In this document: positions 35,251 through 43,992 of the stretch, piece after piece
How the letters are laid out: each line of letters starts with the position of its first letter
How positions within the stretch are numbered: position 1 is the stretch's first letter
Assembly: GCA_028875075.1 (NCBI GenBank)
Contig: JAPPGF010000027.1
Coordinates: 40,668-104,667 of the forward strand
Length of the DNA stretch: 64,000 bases
Direction of reading: 5' to 3'
Source: Gemmatimonadota bacterium
GTDB taxonomy: Bacteria; Gemmatimonadota; Gemmatimonadetes; Longimicrobiales; Gaopeijiaceae
Translations under genes and position numbers: made by a program
Notes under the pieces: generated by a model
What the model saw: only the letters and a program-made list of their open reading frames with translations
Databases searched by the model: none
Told to the model about the DNA's origin: nothing

Positions 35251-36258
35251 CTATTGCGTATCGTCGCCCCAGGCACCGTCGCCGTACAGCACCCGGTGGC
35301 ACGCGCGGACCACGCGCTCAAGTGAGGGTTTGGCCGTCTGCTCAAGGTTCTTCGCGTAAGGCATCGGCACGTCCGCTTGGGTCACTCTGAACACGGGCGC
35401 GTCAAGCCAGTCGAACGCTTCTTCCTGGATGATCGACACGACCTGGCCGCCCACACCTCCGAACGGCCAGCCTTCTTCGACACAAATCGCCCGATTCGTC
35501 TTGCGGACCGACGCGAGCACGGTTTCTGCATCGAGAGGTCGGAGTGAGCGGAGATCAACGACCTCCGTGTCGACGCCTTCCTGCTCGAGCTCGCCCGCAG
35601 CCTGCAGCGCCAAGTGCACGGATCGACCGTGGGCAACAATCGAAAGGTCGGTCCCCGTCCGTTTTACGTCAGCCTTGCCAAGCGGCACTATGTGTTCGCC
35701 GTCCTCCGGAACTGTGCCCCTTATGTTGTAGAGCAGTTCGCCCTCTAGAACGATCACCGGATCGTCGTCACGTATGGCCGCTTTCAGCAGCCCCTTCGCG
35801 TCCGCGGGCGTAGCAGGTGCAACAACCTTGATGCCCGGAGCGTGGAAGTAGTAGGTCTCACATGCGTGAGAGTGTTGCGCGGCCAGCTGGAGTGCGGCCC
35901 CGTTCGGCCCGCGGAACACGATCGGAACCTTGAATTGACCACCGCTCATATAGCGCCATTTCGCGGCGGTGTTGATGACTTGGTCGAGGGCGAGAAACGA
36001 GAAGTTGAAGGTCATGAACTCGATCACGGGGCGAAGCCCAGCCAAGGCCGCGCCTACGCCAAGGCCCGAGAAGCCGAGCTCGGAAATGGGCGTGTCCAAG
36101 ACCCTCCTATTCCCAAAGTGCTCAAGCAGCCCCTTGGAGACCTTGTAGGCGCCATGATACTGAGCCACCTCTTCACCCATCAGGAAGACAGACTCGTCGC
36201 GTTTCATCTCTTCTTGGAGCGCCTGGTTCAGCGCTTCTCGGTAGGTGAGCTCCGCCAC
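35251..36258 (-). CDS. pdhB: Pyruvate dehydrogenase E1 component, beta subunit
   Basis: Using the GTG at 36258, one base after the pdhA stop, the product is 335 residues and starts VAELTYREALNQAL, as family members normally do. An ATG at 36294 would overlap pdhA by 35 bases and add residues outside the family. Marks include GEEVAQYHGAYKVSKGL, the PISELGFSGLGVGAA loop and a C-terminal transketolase domain (ICVEEGWPFGGVG). It forms the alpha2-beta2 E1 with pdhA and binds thiamine diphosphate at the interface. Confidence 0.94.
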   Translation of the reverse strand: MAELTYREALNQALQEEMKRDESVFLMGEEVAQYHGAYKVSKGLLEHFGNRRVLDTPISELGFSGLGVGAALAGLRPVIEFMTFNFSFLALDQVINTAAKWRYMSGGQFKVPIVFRGPNGAALQLAAQHSHACETYYFHAPGIKVVAPATPADAKGLLKAAIRDDDPVIVLEGELLYNIRGTVPEDGEHIVPLGKADVKRTGTDLSIVAHGRSVHLALQAAGELEQEGVDTEVVDLRSLRPLDAETVLASVRKTNRAICVEEGWPFGGVGGQVVSIIQEEAFDWLDAPVFRVTQADVPMPYAKNLEQTAKPSLERVVRACHRVLYGDGAWGDDTQ

Positions 36259-36259
36259 C

Positions 36260-37420
36260 CTAGGCCTCTGCACCACCGTCGCCGGGGGCGTCATCACGGC
36301 CGTCCAAGAAGAGCCTGCCGTGTTGGCTCGTTTGCGCGTACACATAGTCGTACAGATTCACTGGATCTGGTGCCGGCGACGAGTCAGCGAACTGCGCGGC
36401 CCCGTCTATCTGTTTCCGTACCTCGGCGTCCATCCCCTCGAGTTCTTCCTGATCCATCACGCCAGCTGCAAAACAGCGCTCCTTGAGGATACGGATCGGA
36501 TCTTCCTCTTCAGTACGCTGCTCCACTTCCTCTTTCGATCGATACGTCCCGGAAACGGGATCCGACATCGAGTGGCCCTTGAAACGATATGTACGAATCT
36601 CGACATAGTGCGGGCCACTACCATGACGAACCTCGTCAGCCAAGCGCCGAAAGAGCGTGTAGGTGGATAGCACGTCTTGGCCGTTCACAACGTGGCAAGG
36701 GATGCCGTACGCGAGGGCACGGTCGTCGACATGGGTCCTCGATACACGGTAGAACGCGGTGCCCATGCCATAGACGTTGTTCTCGACGGCGTAGATCACC
36801 GGCAACTTCCAAATGGCCGCGAAGTTGAGCGCTTCGTGGAACGCCCCTTGGTTGAGCGCTGCTTCTCCGAGCAGGCATAGCACGACCCGCTTCTCGCCAC
36901 GGTACCGGATCGCGAAACCCACACCGGTAGCTGTTGGAACCTGGCCGGCAACGATACCGGCTCCGCCCAGGAAATACTTCTCGGCATCGAACAGGTGCAT
37001 GGAACCACCCCGACCGCGCGAACAGCCACCCACCCGGCCATACAATTCGGCCATAACGGCATTCGGGCTCATTCCCTTCGCTAGCGCTTGAGTGTGCTCT
37101 CGATACGTACCTATTACGTAGTCATCCTGGTGGAGCGCACCGACCGTGCCGGCAGCCGAGCCCTCCTGGCCGATGTGGAGGTGACAGAATCCGCCTATCT
37201 TGCCAATCGCGTATGCCTCCTCTGCCCTTTCCTCGAAACGGCGGAACAGAAGCATCTGGCGCATCAGGCGTACGGCCACCTCGGGGTCAACTCCATTCAG
37301 TGAATCGCCCCCTCCCTGCCGGAGCGCCCCCTTTCCGTAATCGGAGCTGGCGGTCGACCTGGGCTCGCTTTCCGCCTCCACCTTCTCTTGCGTCTTCGCT
37401 CGAGTGTGCGAATTGGCCAT
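36260..37420 (-). CDS. pdhA: Pyruvate dehydrogenase E1 component, alpha subunit
   Basis: This 386-residue protein has the E1-alpha fold with IGQEGSAAGTVGAL, GRGGSMHLFD, the thiamine diphosphate motif beginning LGEAALNQGAFHEAL and ending ENNVYGMGT, and the loop TYRFKGHSMSDP. The usual GDGA of the Mg site reads GEAA, a variant found in some family members. An N-terminal extension of about 45 residues is charged. The ATG follows the lipA stop after one base, so the two are co-transcribed. Confidence 0.94.
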   Translation of the reverse strand: MANSHTRAKTQEKVEAESEPRSTASSDYGKGALRQGGGDSLNGVDPEVAVRLMRQMLLFRRFEERAEEAYAIGKIGGFCHLHIGQEGSAAGTVGALHQDDYVIGTYREHTQALAKGMSPNAVMAELYGRVGGCSRGRGGSMHLFDAEKYFLGGAGIVAGQVPTATGVGFAIRYRGEKRVVLCLLGEAALNQGAFHEALNFAAIWKLPVIYAVENNVYGMGTAFYRVSRTHVDDRALAYGIPCHVVNGQDVLSTYTLFRRLADEVRHGSGPHYVEIRTYRFKGHSMSDPVSGTYRSKEEVEQRTEEEDPIRILKERCFAAGVMDQEELEGMDAEVRKQIDGAAQFADSSPAPDPVNLYDYVYAQTSQHGRLFLDGRDDAPGDGGAEA

Positions 37421-37421
37421 G

Positions 37422-38525
37422 TTAGGCTCCCGAGGCGCGCCAACCGGACCGCGCGCCGTCGATCTGCACGAGCATGCGCGACGCCACCTCGCCCGACTCC
37501 CGCGCCCCTACAGTCAAGCCCACCTCCCTCACCTCGCGGACACGTCCCGGCTCACCGGGCTCTACCTCCCGTGCCTGTTCTTTGGCATGGTAGCTCGACC
37601 GGACCAGCGGTCCCGCTTCGACGTGTCGGAACCCCAGTTCCCGCTCGCCGACCTCCTTCCACTGGGCGAATTCCTCTGGAGTGACCCAACGCGCCACCGG
37701 GATGTGCAGCAACGACGGTCGTAAGTATTGGCCGAGCGTGAGAATGTCCACCGCCGCGTCTCGCAGATCCCGCATCGCTTGGCGGATCTCGCCCGGCTCC
37801 TCTCCCATCCCCAGGATCAGCGCCGTCTTGGTCACAATATCCGGTTCCATCTGTTTTGACGCGCCCAGATAGGATATCGACCGCCAGTAGCGCCCCCCGG
37901 GACGTACATCGGGATGCAGGCGGGCGACCGTCTCCAGGTTGTGCCCGAGGATCGTGGGTCGGGCGTCAAGTACGGCCCGAAGTGCCCCCTCGTCTCCCTT
38001 GAAGTCGGGAATCAGCACTTCAACCGAGCATCCTGGGACCAAGTCCCGGATTCGCCGGATGGTCTCTGCGTAGATGGAAGCGCCGCCGTCTGGCAGATCG
38101 TCCCGGTTAACGCTGGTGACGACCGCGTGCTCCAGCTTCATGGCGGCGACTGCGGCCGCAACGCGATCGGGTTCGCCCCGGTCCAGGCCGCTCGGCATAC
38201 CGTGTGCTACGCCGCAGTACTTGCAGGCCCGCGTACAAACGTCGCCCAGAATCATGAACGTCGCGGTTCCCGCCTCCCAGCACTCCCCTATGTTGGGACA
38301 ACTAGCCTCCTCGCACACCGTGTGGAGCGAGCCGCCCCGCATGAGGGCCCGAAGACGCAGATAGTTGCTCCCCCCTGGGGAGCGAACCTTGAGCCACTCC
38401 GGCTTGCGAGCGTGCAGTGGGATCAGGTGCACACCCAGGTGTCCCCGGATGTGCGTGCTGCCCTTAGGCTTGACCGTGCCCGTGTGCTTGCCAGTGGGAG
38501 CGTACCCGCTTGTCTCGTCTATCAC
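37422..38525 (-). CDS. lipA: Lipoyl synthase
   Basis: This 367-residue radical SAM enzyme has the auxiliary cluster motif CEEASCPNIGEC and the SAM cluster motif CTRACKYC, followed by SVNRDDLPDGGA and GHNLETV. It inserts two sulfur atoms into octanoyl groups on E2 proteins. It opens the lipA-pdhA-pdhB-pdhC operon, so the cofactor enzyme is made with the complex that needs it. The C-terminal 45 residues beyond the usual end are charged and probably disordered. Confidence 0.95.
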   Translation of the reverse strand: MIDETSGYAPTGKHTGTVKPKGSTHIRGHLGVHLIPLHARKPEWLKVRSPGGSNYLRLRALMRGGSLHTVCEEASCPNIGECWEAGTATFMILGDVCTRACKYCGVAHGMPSGLDRGEPDRVAAAVAAMKLEHAVVTSVNRDDLPDGGASIYAETIRRIRDLVPGCSVEVLIPDFKGDEGALRAVLDARPTILGHNLETVARLHPDVRPGGRYWRSISYLGASKQMEPDIVTKTALILGMGEEPGEIRQAMRDLRDAAVDILTLGQYLRPSLLHIPVARWVTPEEFAQWKEVGERELGFRHVEAGPLVRSSYHAKEQAREVEPGEPGRVREVREVGLTVGARESGEVASRMLVQIDGARSGWRASGA

Positions 38526-38753
38526 CGATTACTCACCTGAAAGCATGGGAACCGGCAGGATTCTAGCCCATCAACGGTCGAGGGTTCCTCGCTCGCCCCA
38601 CTAATCGTTCCCGGCTCAGCCGTCTATCGGCGTGCACCAGAACATCTTGATCAACACCGCGCGCGACCTGCCACTGCGCTACGATCGGCGGCGCGTGGAG
38701 GACGGCACTCAGACGAACACCACCGTAGATGGGGTCGCCCACGCACGCTGGTC

Positions 38754-39557
38754 TCAGCTGCCCGTTACCTCGCGGGCGTGGGTGAGCGATTCCTCAAGCG
38801 TGAACTCGTGCGCCTCGTACTCGGCGAGCTGGCGCACGCGTTCGCTCTCGTAGGCATCGAGGAAGTGCTGCCAATAGAGCCGTGCGGCATCCATGTCTCC
38901 GAGACCCTCGGAAGCTTCGCCGGCTGCGGCGAGCAGCAGCAGATGGTCGGGTGCCTCTGTCAGCCCTTCTTGCGCCGTCGCCAGCGATCCCTCGAAGTCG
39001 ACCGCCGCGCGCTGCAGGGTGGCTAGGTGGTACGTACCGTCGGCGTTGAGCGGTCGGGCGAGCTCGTAGGCCTGCAGCGCCATCGGGAGGAACTGCCCCA
39101 CGGTTGTCTCGTCTCCCGTCTCCACGGCCGTCATCACGCGCTGGAATAGTCGGTCAGCGGCTTCGATCGGCGTCATCGAGCTCAGGTCCGGCGGCGCACC
39201 CTCCATAGGAGTGGCACTCTCGAAGGCCGCAGTTCCGCCTGTGGTCAGGTCCAGCGTCCTAGGCCGCAGTACCGGCCACGCGATGACGAACGCGAGGGCA
39301 ACGAGGCTCGCACCGGTGATCCACCACGTGACCGGCGCCGCGCCGTGAGGACGCGCGGCAGCAGGTGGTTGGTCGCCTTCGGCGGTGCGTGGGGGATCGC
39401 CGGTAAGCGACGCTCCGCAGCGGGCACAGAAGCGCGCGCCTGCCGGTGTGGCGACTGAGCAAGCAGGGCAGGTAAGCGCCGCAAGTGCCGCGCCGCAGTT
39501 GGAGCAGAAGTGACCAGTCGCGGCAGCGCCGCAACGCGAGCATTGGACGGAGGACAT
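38754..39557 (-). CDS. Double zinc-ribbon membrane protein with helical repeat tail
   Basis: This 267-residue protein has two zinc ribbons in the first 52 residues (CSRCG/CSNCG and CPAC/CARCG), a Pro/Ala linker, one membrane helix (about 79-97, ITGASLVALAFVIAWPVL), and a helical C-terminal region of about 150 residues that looks TPR-like (AVDFEGSLATAQEGL...LYWQHFLDAY). Proteins of this layout are common and uncharacterised; the tail could bind partners. It is the second ribbon-plus-helix protein in the window. Confidence 0.75.
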   Translation of the reverse strand: MSSVQCSRCGAAATGHFCSNCGAALAALTCPACSVATPAGARFCARCGASLTGDPPRTAEGDQPPAAARPHGAAPVTWWITGASLVALAFVIAWPVLRPRTLDLTTGGTAAFESATPMEGAPPDLSSMTPIEAADRLFQRVMTAVETGDETTVGQFLPMALQAYELARPLNADGTYHLATLQRAAVDFEGSLATAQEGLTEAPDHLLLLAAAGEASEGLGDMDAARLYWQHFLDAYESERVRQLAEYEAHEFTLEESLTHAREVTGS

Positions 39558-39605
39558 CGGCTGATTATCGCGGGAGCCCAGGGCCCCGGCAACAGAGCGA
39601 GACGC

Positions 39606-40355
39606 TCAGGTCCCGGTCGGCAGGTGCAGGAACTCCTGGGATAGCCTGAAACGCTCCTCAAGATGATCTCCCAGCGCACGCACGCCAAAGGTTTCCGTTG
39701 CGTAGTGCCCGCCATAGAGCACGTTTACGCCGAGCTCCGCCGCATCGATGGCAGCGTGGTGCGCACCCTCGCCAGTCACAATCGTGTCAAGCTGCAATTC
39801 CGCCGCTTCTTCAACGAACGCTCCGGCGCCGGTGACCACGCCAATCCTGAGGACACGCTCTGGGCCAGCCTCAATAGCGCGGACCGGACCGTCAAGCACG
39901 GCTTCCGCACGCGCGCAGAGCTCGACGCGCGTGGTATCCGACTCACCCCACCACCCGATAGGCATCCCACTATACGCGCCGAAGCGTCCCTTCAGCGCAA
40001 CGCCTAGAGCGCGCGCGAGCAGTACGCAGTTCCCGATTTCCGGATGGCTATCGAGCGGTAGGTGCACGCTTAGAAGGCCGAGGTCACCCCGTATGAGCTT
40101 GGACAGCTTCCGGTAACGGCGCCCGGTTACAGGACGGGACCCGTCCCAAAACATCCCGTGGTGCACTACAAGCAACTGGGCACTCCGTTGCAGGGCGGCG
40201 TCGATCGCGGCCTCGGAGGCGTCCACGGCCATACACAGTCGCTCGATTTCGGAAGGTCCTTCCACTTGGAGGCCGTTCATGGCAGCAGGGTAATCCGGAT
40301 GCTCCGCGAGCCGGAGATAGCCGTCCACATACCGCAGCAGCGAGGTCAGTTTCAC
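39606..40355 (-). CDS. Nif3-like dinuclear metal-centre protein
   Basis: From the GTG at 40355 this is a 249-residue protein with Nif3/YbgI marks: VKLTSLLRYVDGYL at the start, NGLQVEG, VVHHGMFWDG (metal His pair), LDSHPEIGNC, VVTGAGAF, TGEGAHHAA and GGHYATETFGV with metal ligands. A longer start at 40400 is possible but adds residues outside the family. Homologues form hexameric rings with two metal ions; the bacterial role is unsettled, with links to GTP cyclohydrolase-type chemistry. Confidence 0.88.
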   Translation of the reverse strand: MKLTSLLRYVDGYLRLAEHPDYPAAMNGLQVEGPSEIERLCMAVDASEAAIDAALQRSAQLLVVHHGMFWDGSRPVTGRRYRKLSKLIRGDLGLLSVHLPLDSHPEIGNCVLLARALGVALKGRFGAYSGMPIGWWGESDTTRVELCARAEAVLDGPVRAIEAGPERVLRIGVVTGAGAFVEEAAELQLDTIVTGEGAHHAAIDAAELGVNVLYGGHYATETFGVRALGDHLEERFRLSQEFLHLPTGT

Positions 40356-40481
40356 ACCTCCGCCCGGTGTGGACAACTCAGGTCGCATGGACAGCAACAA
40401 GCCCTTACCAGAAAGCTGGTAGAAGACGGTCCGGCGGGGATAAGCGATGACGAGGAAACGCGAGCATTCTCATACTCGAGA

Positions 40482-40514
40482 GATTTCCACTGTTTTTCCA
40501 CGACAGTGGAAATC
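40482..40514. repeat. Strong 11-bp inverted repeat downstream of the bactofilin gene
   Basis: GATTTCCACTG (40482-40492) and CAGTGGAAATC (40504-40514) pair perfectly around an 11-base loop, TTTTTCCACGA. The loop carries a third TTTCCAC copy. It lies between the bactofilin stop and the Nif3 gene. No T-tract follows on the minus strand, so it may be a factor-dependent end signal or a protein-binding site. Confidence 0.55.
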
Positions 40515-40578
40515 CTCCGACGGTGTCCCGAGGAAACCCGAGTTCTGCATTCGGCGCGCAGCTTGTACGCAAAGCTGT

Positions 40579-41028
40579 TCAGCCAGAAGGCGCCCGATCA
40601 GTCTGCTGAGCCATCGTGGGCTCAGCGCCACGCGCGTGCTCTTCGCCCCAGGGTTCCGTGGTTGGATCACCAGGGTTCTCGCCCATGTGTACGGTACCGT
40701 TTAGCACCGCTCCTTCCTCAAGCTGCACGCGCCGAGCCTTCACGTCGCCCTCGATGTGGCACGTACCTTGGAGCTCCAATCGAGACTCAGCAATGAGGGT
40801 CCCGGAGATGCGCCCCGACACAACTGCGTCCTGTGTGATCACGTCGCCCTCGATCACGCCCTCTTTCCCGACGACGACCGCTTTTCCCGCGCGCACTGCT
40901 CCCTGCACACTGCCTTCGACCCTAATGGTCCCATCCGTAGTACACTCGCCGACTAAGCGCATGCCTGGACCGATGATCGAGATCACCGATTCAGGCGGGG
41001 CTCCCCTCTGGAGACGTTCTCTGGTCAT
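40579..41028 (-). CDS. Bactofilin
   Basis: This 149-residue protein is mainly the bactofilin beta-helix (about residues 15-118), with the GEGxIxGDV-type repeats (VEGSVQGAVRAGKAVVV, GVIEGDVITQDAVV, GRISGTLIAES, IEGDVKARRV, VLNGTVHMG) and short flexible ends. Bactofilins polymerise without nucleotide and organise cell-wall enzymes or chromosome anchors. It follows an M23 peptidase gene with a 36-base gap, a pairing seen for shape-determining bactofilins. Confidence 0.92.
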   Translation of the reverse strand: MTRERLQRGAPPESVISIIGPGMRLVGECTTDGTIRVEGSVQGAVRAGKAVVVGKEGVIEGDVITQDAVVSGRISGTLIAESRLELQGTCHIEGDVKARRVQLEEGAVLNGTVHMGENPGDPTTEPWGEEHARGAEPTMAQQTDRAPSG

Positions 41029-41064
41029 CCGAAAACCTCCTGCAGCCGGTCTACGCGGCCGCGC

Positions 41065-41832
41065 TCAGGGCTGTTCCGCCACGGTGAGGGGGTCGACCGG
41101 CTCCCCATTCACTAGGACTTCGAAGTGGAGATGCGGCGCCGTAGACTGGCCAGTGGATCCCGTCAGCGCGATCACTTCGTTACGCCTGACGGATTGTCCG
41201 CGCTCCACGAAGGTTGTAGAGGCGTGTGCGTACCGGCTGTGGAACCCGTCCCCGTGGTCGAGCAGAACGAAGCGGCCATAGACTTGGTCCTCGCCCACAT
41301 CGACTACTGTGCCGGGGCCGGCGGCGCGTACGTACGCGTCGCTCGGTACAGCGATGTCCACACCCGCGTGCTCGCTGTCTCCTTCCATCAGTGTCTGCGT
41401 CACGAACCCGCGCTCGGTAAGAGGCCAACTCGTAGGGCGAGTATCGTCCGATCGGGCAGGGGTCCCAGCTCGTTCAGCGCGAGCAAGCGCTGAGGGCGGG
41501 AGCCACAGGTCCGGGGCCTCCGCGAGGACGTTTGCGTCGAACAATCCCCGGATCTGCGAATACTGCTCCTCCAAGCCCTCGAGTTCCAAGGCCAGTTGCT
41601 CGACCCGCTGCTGGTCCGCCGCCATCGTGGCGAGCCTCTCCTCGAGTCGATCGACACGCATCGCGCGGGCCGCCAGATACCACCAGCTGCCGGCCATTGC
41701 GGCCACCACGACAACGATCGCGAGCCCGACCGCCGTAAGCAGCCGCAGCCGCCGATACGAAATGCTGTATGTCCTGCTCTCGCGCCCACCATCGGGCACG
41801 ACAATCACATTGAGGTGCCGAGGCTCGCTCAT
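41065..41832 (-). CDS. M23 family membrane-anchored metallopeptidase
   Basis: This 255-residue protein has a basic N-terminus, one membrane helix (about 32-50, LLTAVGLAIVVVVAAMAGSWW), a coiled-coil segment (about 55-95), and a C-terminal LytM/M23 domain. Catalytic-site marks HAGVDIAVP and HLHFEVLVNG carry the zinc ligands, so the enzyme is probably active on peptidoglycan cross-links. The gene lies between parB and the bactofilin gene with short gaps. Such M23 enzymes are often positioned by bactofilins. Confidence 0.92.
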   Translation of the reverse strand: MSEPRHLNVIVVPDGGRESRTYSISYRRLRLLTAVGLAIVVVVAAMAGSWWYLAARAMRVDRLEERLATMAADQQRVEQLALELEGLEEQYSQIRGLFDANVLAEAPDLWLPPSALARAERAGTPARSDDTRPTSWPLTERGFVTQTLMEGDSEHAGVDIAVPSDAYVRAAGPGTVVDVGEDQVYGRFVLLDHGDGFHSRYAHASTTFVERGQSVRRNEVIALTGSTGQSTAPHLHFEVLVNGEPVDPLTVAEQP

Positions 41833-41850
41833 GTCGCCCTCAACTTCCGT

Positions 41851-42756
41851 TCAGCCCACGACATCGGATATCTTACTCCGGGTGAACAAGGCGAAGATCC
41901 GCTCGAGGTCTTCCGGACCGTGAAAGGAGACCCGGATCACGCCCGTTCCTTTCTTTCCGATCCGCACTTCCACGCGCGTAGCGAGGTGCTCGGACAGTGC
42001 TTCCTCAAGAGTCCGTACGCCGGTGTCGCGCGTTGCCTTCGGTGTCACATCGCGCTCCGTCGCGCCTCCACCGGTGGGTGCCGTGCCGCGGCGCACTTGG
42101 CGCTCGACATCCCGCACTGACCAATCTTCCTCCACGGCCCGCCGCGCAAGCTCGGCCGCGCGTACGGGATCGTTGATCGAGAGAAGGGCACGCGCGTGCC
42201 CCATCGTCAAGGCACCACTGACCAGTTGCCTGCGGACGGACGGCGGCAGCCTGAGGAGGCGAAGTAGGTTCGTCACCGTCGAGCGATCTTTCCCGACTGC
42301 CCGGGCGATCTCCTCTTGGGTTAGGCCGAACTGCTCCGAAAGTTGCCGATACCCTTCGGCCTCCTCCAGTGGGTTGAGCTCCTGGCGCTGGAGGTTCTCC
42401 ACCAGCGCGAGCACGAGGAGCGTCTCATCGCTAACGTCTCGCAAGACCACGGGGACCTCCGACCAGCCCAGGCGCTGGAGCGACCGCAGCCTACGTTCGC
42501 CGGCGATCAGCTGGTAACGGCCCGGCCCGGCCGCGCGGACCACGAGAGGCTGTAGTAGTCCGTGCTCGCGGATGGAAGTGGTCAGGTCAGTTAAATCCTC
42601 TTCACTATAGTCTTTGCGAGGCTGGTAAGGATTCACTTCCACATCGGCCACCGGGACTGTGCGGACGTGGCCGTGCAGACCCTTCTCAGTCTGCGAGTAT
42701 TCCCCGAGCAGCGCCCCGAGGCCACGTCCCAGCCTATCCTTGCGCGCCGGGGTCAC
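41851..42756 (-). CDS. parB: Chromosome partitioning protein ParB
   Basis: From the GTG at 42756, which overlaps the parA stop, this is a 301-residue ParB. It begins with GRGLGALLG, then has the CTP-binding N-terminal domain (IREHGLLQPLVV, GERRLRS, ENLQR), a helix-turn-helix (LTQEEIARAVGKDRSTVTN) and a C-terminal dimerisation region. It loads onto parS, forms a sliding clamp and acts with ParA in origin segregation. A perfect parS site lies about 970 bases upstream of its start. Confidence 0.95.
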   Translation of the reverse strand: MTPARKDRLGRGLGALLGEYSQTEKGLHGHVRTVPVADVEVNPYQPRKDYSEEDLTDLTTSIREHGLLQPLVVRAAGPGRYQLIAGERRLRSLQRLGWSEVPVVLRDVSDETLLVLALVENLQRQELNPLEEAEGYRQLSEQFGLTQEEIARAVGKDRSTVTNLLRLLRLPPSVRRQLVSGALTMGHARALLSINDPVRAAELARRAVEEDWSVRDVERQVRRGTAPTGGGATERDVTPKATRDTGVRTLEEALSEHLATRVEVRIGKKGTGVIRVSFHGPEDLERIFALFTRSKISDVVG

Positions 42757-43547
42757 GGGTTGCCCCCCAGTGGCGTCGGTTGGGGCGTGGCGTGCGCCAT
42801 GACCTCGCTCGCGAGCGCGAGGTAGGCTTGGGCGCCGGCTGAGAGAACATCGTACCGAATGATGGGCTGTCCGAAGCTGGGAGACTCCGCGAGAGTGACG
42901 TTCCTTGGGATGGTGTTTTGGTACACTGTGTCGCCGAAGCACTCACGGGCTTCGTCGGCAACCTCACGGGAGAGGTTGAGGCGTCGGTCGTACATAGTCA
43001 GCAGGACCCCCTCGATCTCAAGTCTCGGATTCAGCCCCTTCTGGACGTACCGGATCGTATTGAGTAATTGGGACAACCCCTCCAGCGCATAGAACTCGCA
43101 CTGGATCGGGATCAGTACAGAGTCGGCTGCTATAAGAGTGTTAAGGGTCAGCAAACCAAGGGAAGGGGGACAATCTACCAGGATGTAGTCGTAAGCATCC
43201 CGGATGGGCTCCAGTGCGCTCCGCAGCACCCGCTCTCGCCCCTCCGCTTCGACCAGTTCGATCTCCGCACCCACCAGATCCTGATCGGAGGGAATGAGGT
43301 CAAGGCAAGTGAAGTGGACTTGCTTGACGACCGCCTCGGATGCTGGACATTCCCCGATCAGCACGTCGTAGGTAGTGGCAAGCTCCCCCGATCCGACGCC
43401 TAGACCGCTCGACGCGTTCGCTTGCGGGTCGATGTCCACGATCAGCGTGGCTTGCTCCGCCACGGCCAAGCTCGCTCCTAGATTGATCGCGGTGGTGGTC
43501 TTGCCGACGCCACCCTTTTGGTTGGTGATCGCGATGACTCGGGACAT
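42753..43547 (-). CDS. parA: Chromosome partitioning ATPase ParA
   Basis: From the ATG at 43547 this is a 264-residue ParA/Soj ATPase. The deviant Walker A KGGVGKTT, the Walker A' DIDPQAN, and the LVDCPPSLGLLTLN Walker B are present, with no N-terminal HTH, so it is the small chromosomal type. It drives segregation of ParB-parS complexes over the nucleoid. It is the first gene of the parA-parB-M23-bactofilin run. Confidence 0.95.
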   Translation of the reverse strand: MSRVIAITNQKGGVGKTTTAINLGASLAVAEQATLIVDIDPQANASSGLGVGSGELATTYDVLIGECPASEAVVKQVHFTCLDLIPSDQDLVGAEIELVEAEGRERVLRSALEPIRDAYDYILVDCPPSLGLLTLNTLIAADSVLIPIQCEFYALEGLSQLLNTIRYVQKGLNPRLEIEGVLLTMYDRRLNLSREVADEARECFGDTVYQNTIPRNVTLAESPSFGQPIIRYDVLSAGAQAYLALASEVMAHATPQPTPLGGNP

Positions 43548-43582
43548 CGTCACTCCGGAAGCAGACGCCATCGAAACACAGA

Positions 43583-43588
43583 ATAATA
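43583..43588 (-). promoter_or_regulatory. Possible parA -10 element
   Basis: TATTAT on the minus strand lies about 35 bases before the parA ATG. A matching -35 box is poor, so this is a weak call that may depend on an activator or an extended element. Confidence 0.3.
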
Positions 43589-43721
43589 GGCTCTGCTCCG
43601 CGTGAGGGAAGCATGTGTCTTGGTCGAATCACACTCTCAGTGCATGCGCCGAGACAGGTCGCAAGTCGGCTCCAGCGCTGGTCGGCGACCGTCGGAAGTG
43701 GCCTGCGGCTCCCAGTCGGTA

Positions 43722-43737
43722 TGTTCCACGTGGAACA
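43722..43737. promoter_or_regulatory. parS centromere site
   Basis: The 16-base perfect palindrome TGTTCCACGTGGAACA matches the conserved bacterial parS consensus, with two symmetrical changes from the Bacillus form. It lies upstream of parA and about 6.8 kb from dnaA, the usual distance for origin-proximal parS. ParB of the adjacent operon is its expected ligand. Confidence 0.9.
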
Positions 43738-43992
43738 TCCGTGGGAACAGTCATTGCGGCTCTCAATCCCGCTTCTCGAGTGAGATTCTCACCCAAGACG
43801 ATGCTTCATGGTTCTGCGGGCGGGCCCGATGTCCCCCTAGGCTGATCCACGCGTCAGGTCAGGGGCTCCCAGTCCGGACACCTGCAAGGGCCGTTCTGCT
43901 TCCAGTCACGCGAGCGCTTCCACACAGCGGGGGCTCCCGGCTCGATCCCTGGCAGTCAAGACCGAAAGCGCACCAACCAGGTCGTGGCCGAT

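Larger units (their letters stand above)
43548..43992. other. parA upstream region with parS and possible promoter
   Basis: These 445 bases between mnmG and parA carry the parS palindrome (43722-43737) and, on the minus strand, a TATTAT -10-like box at 43583-43588 before parA with only a weak -35. A 177-codon plus-strand frame crosses the region, but it overlaps mnmG and has no motif. No RNA gene was seen. Confidence 0.45.
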
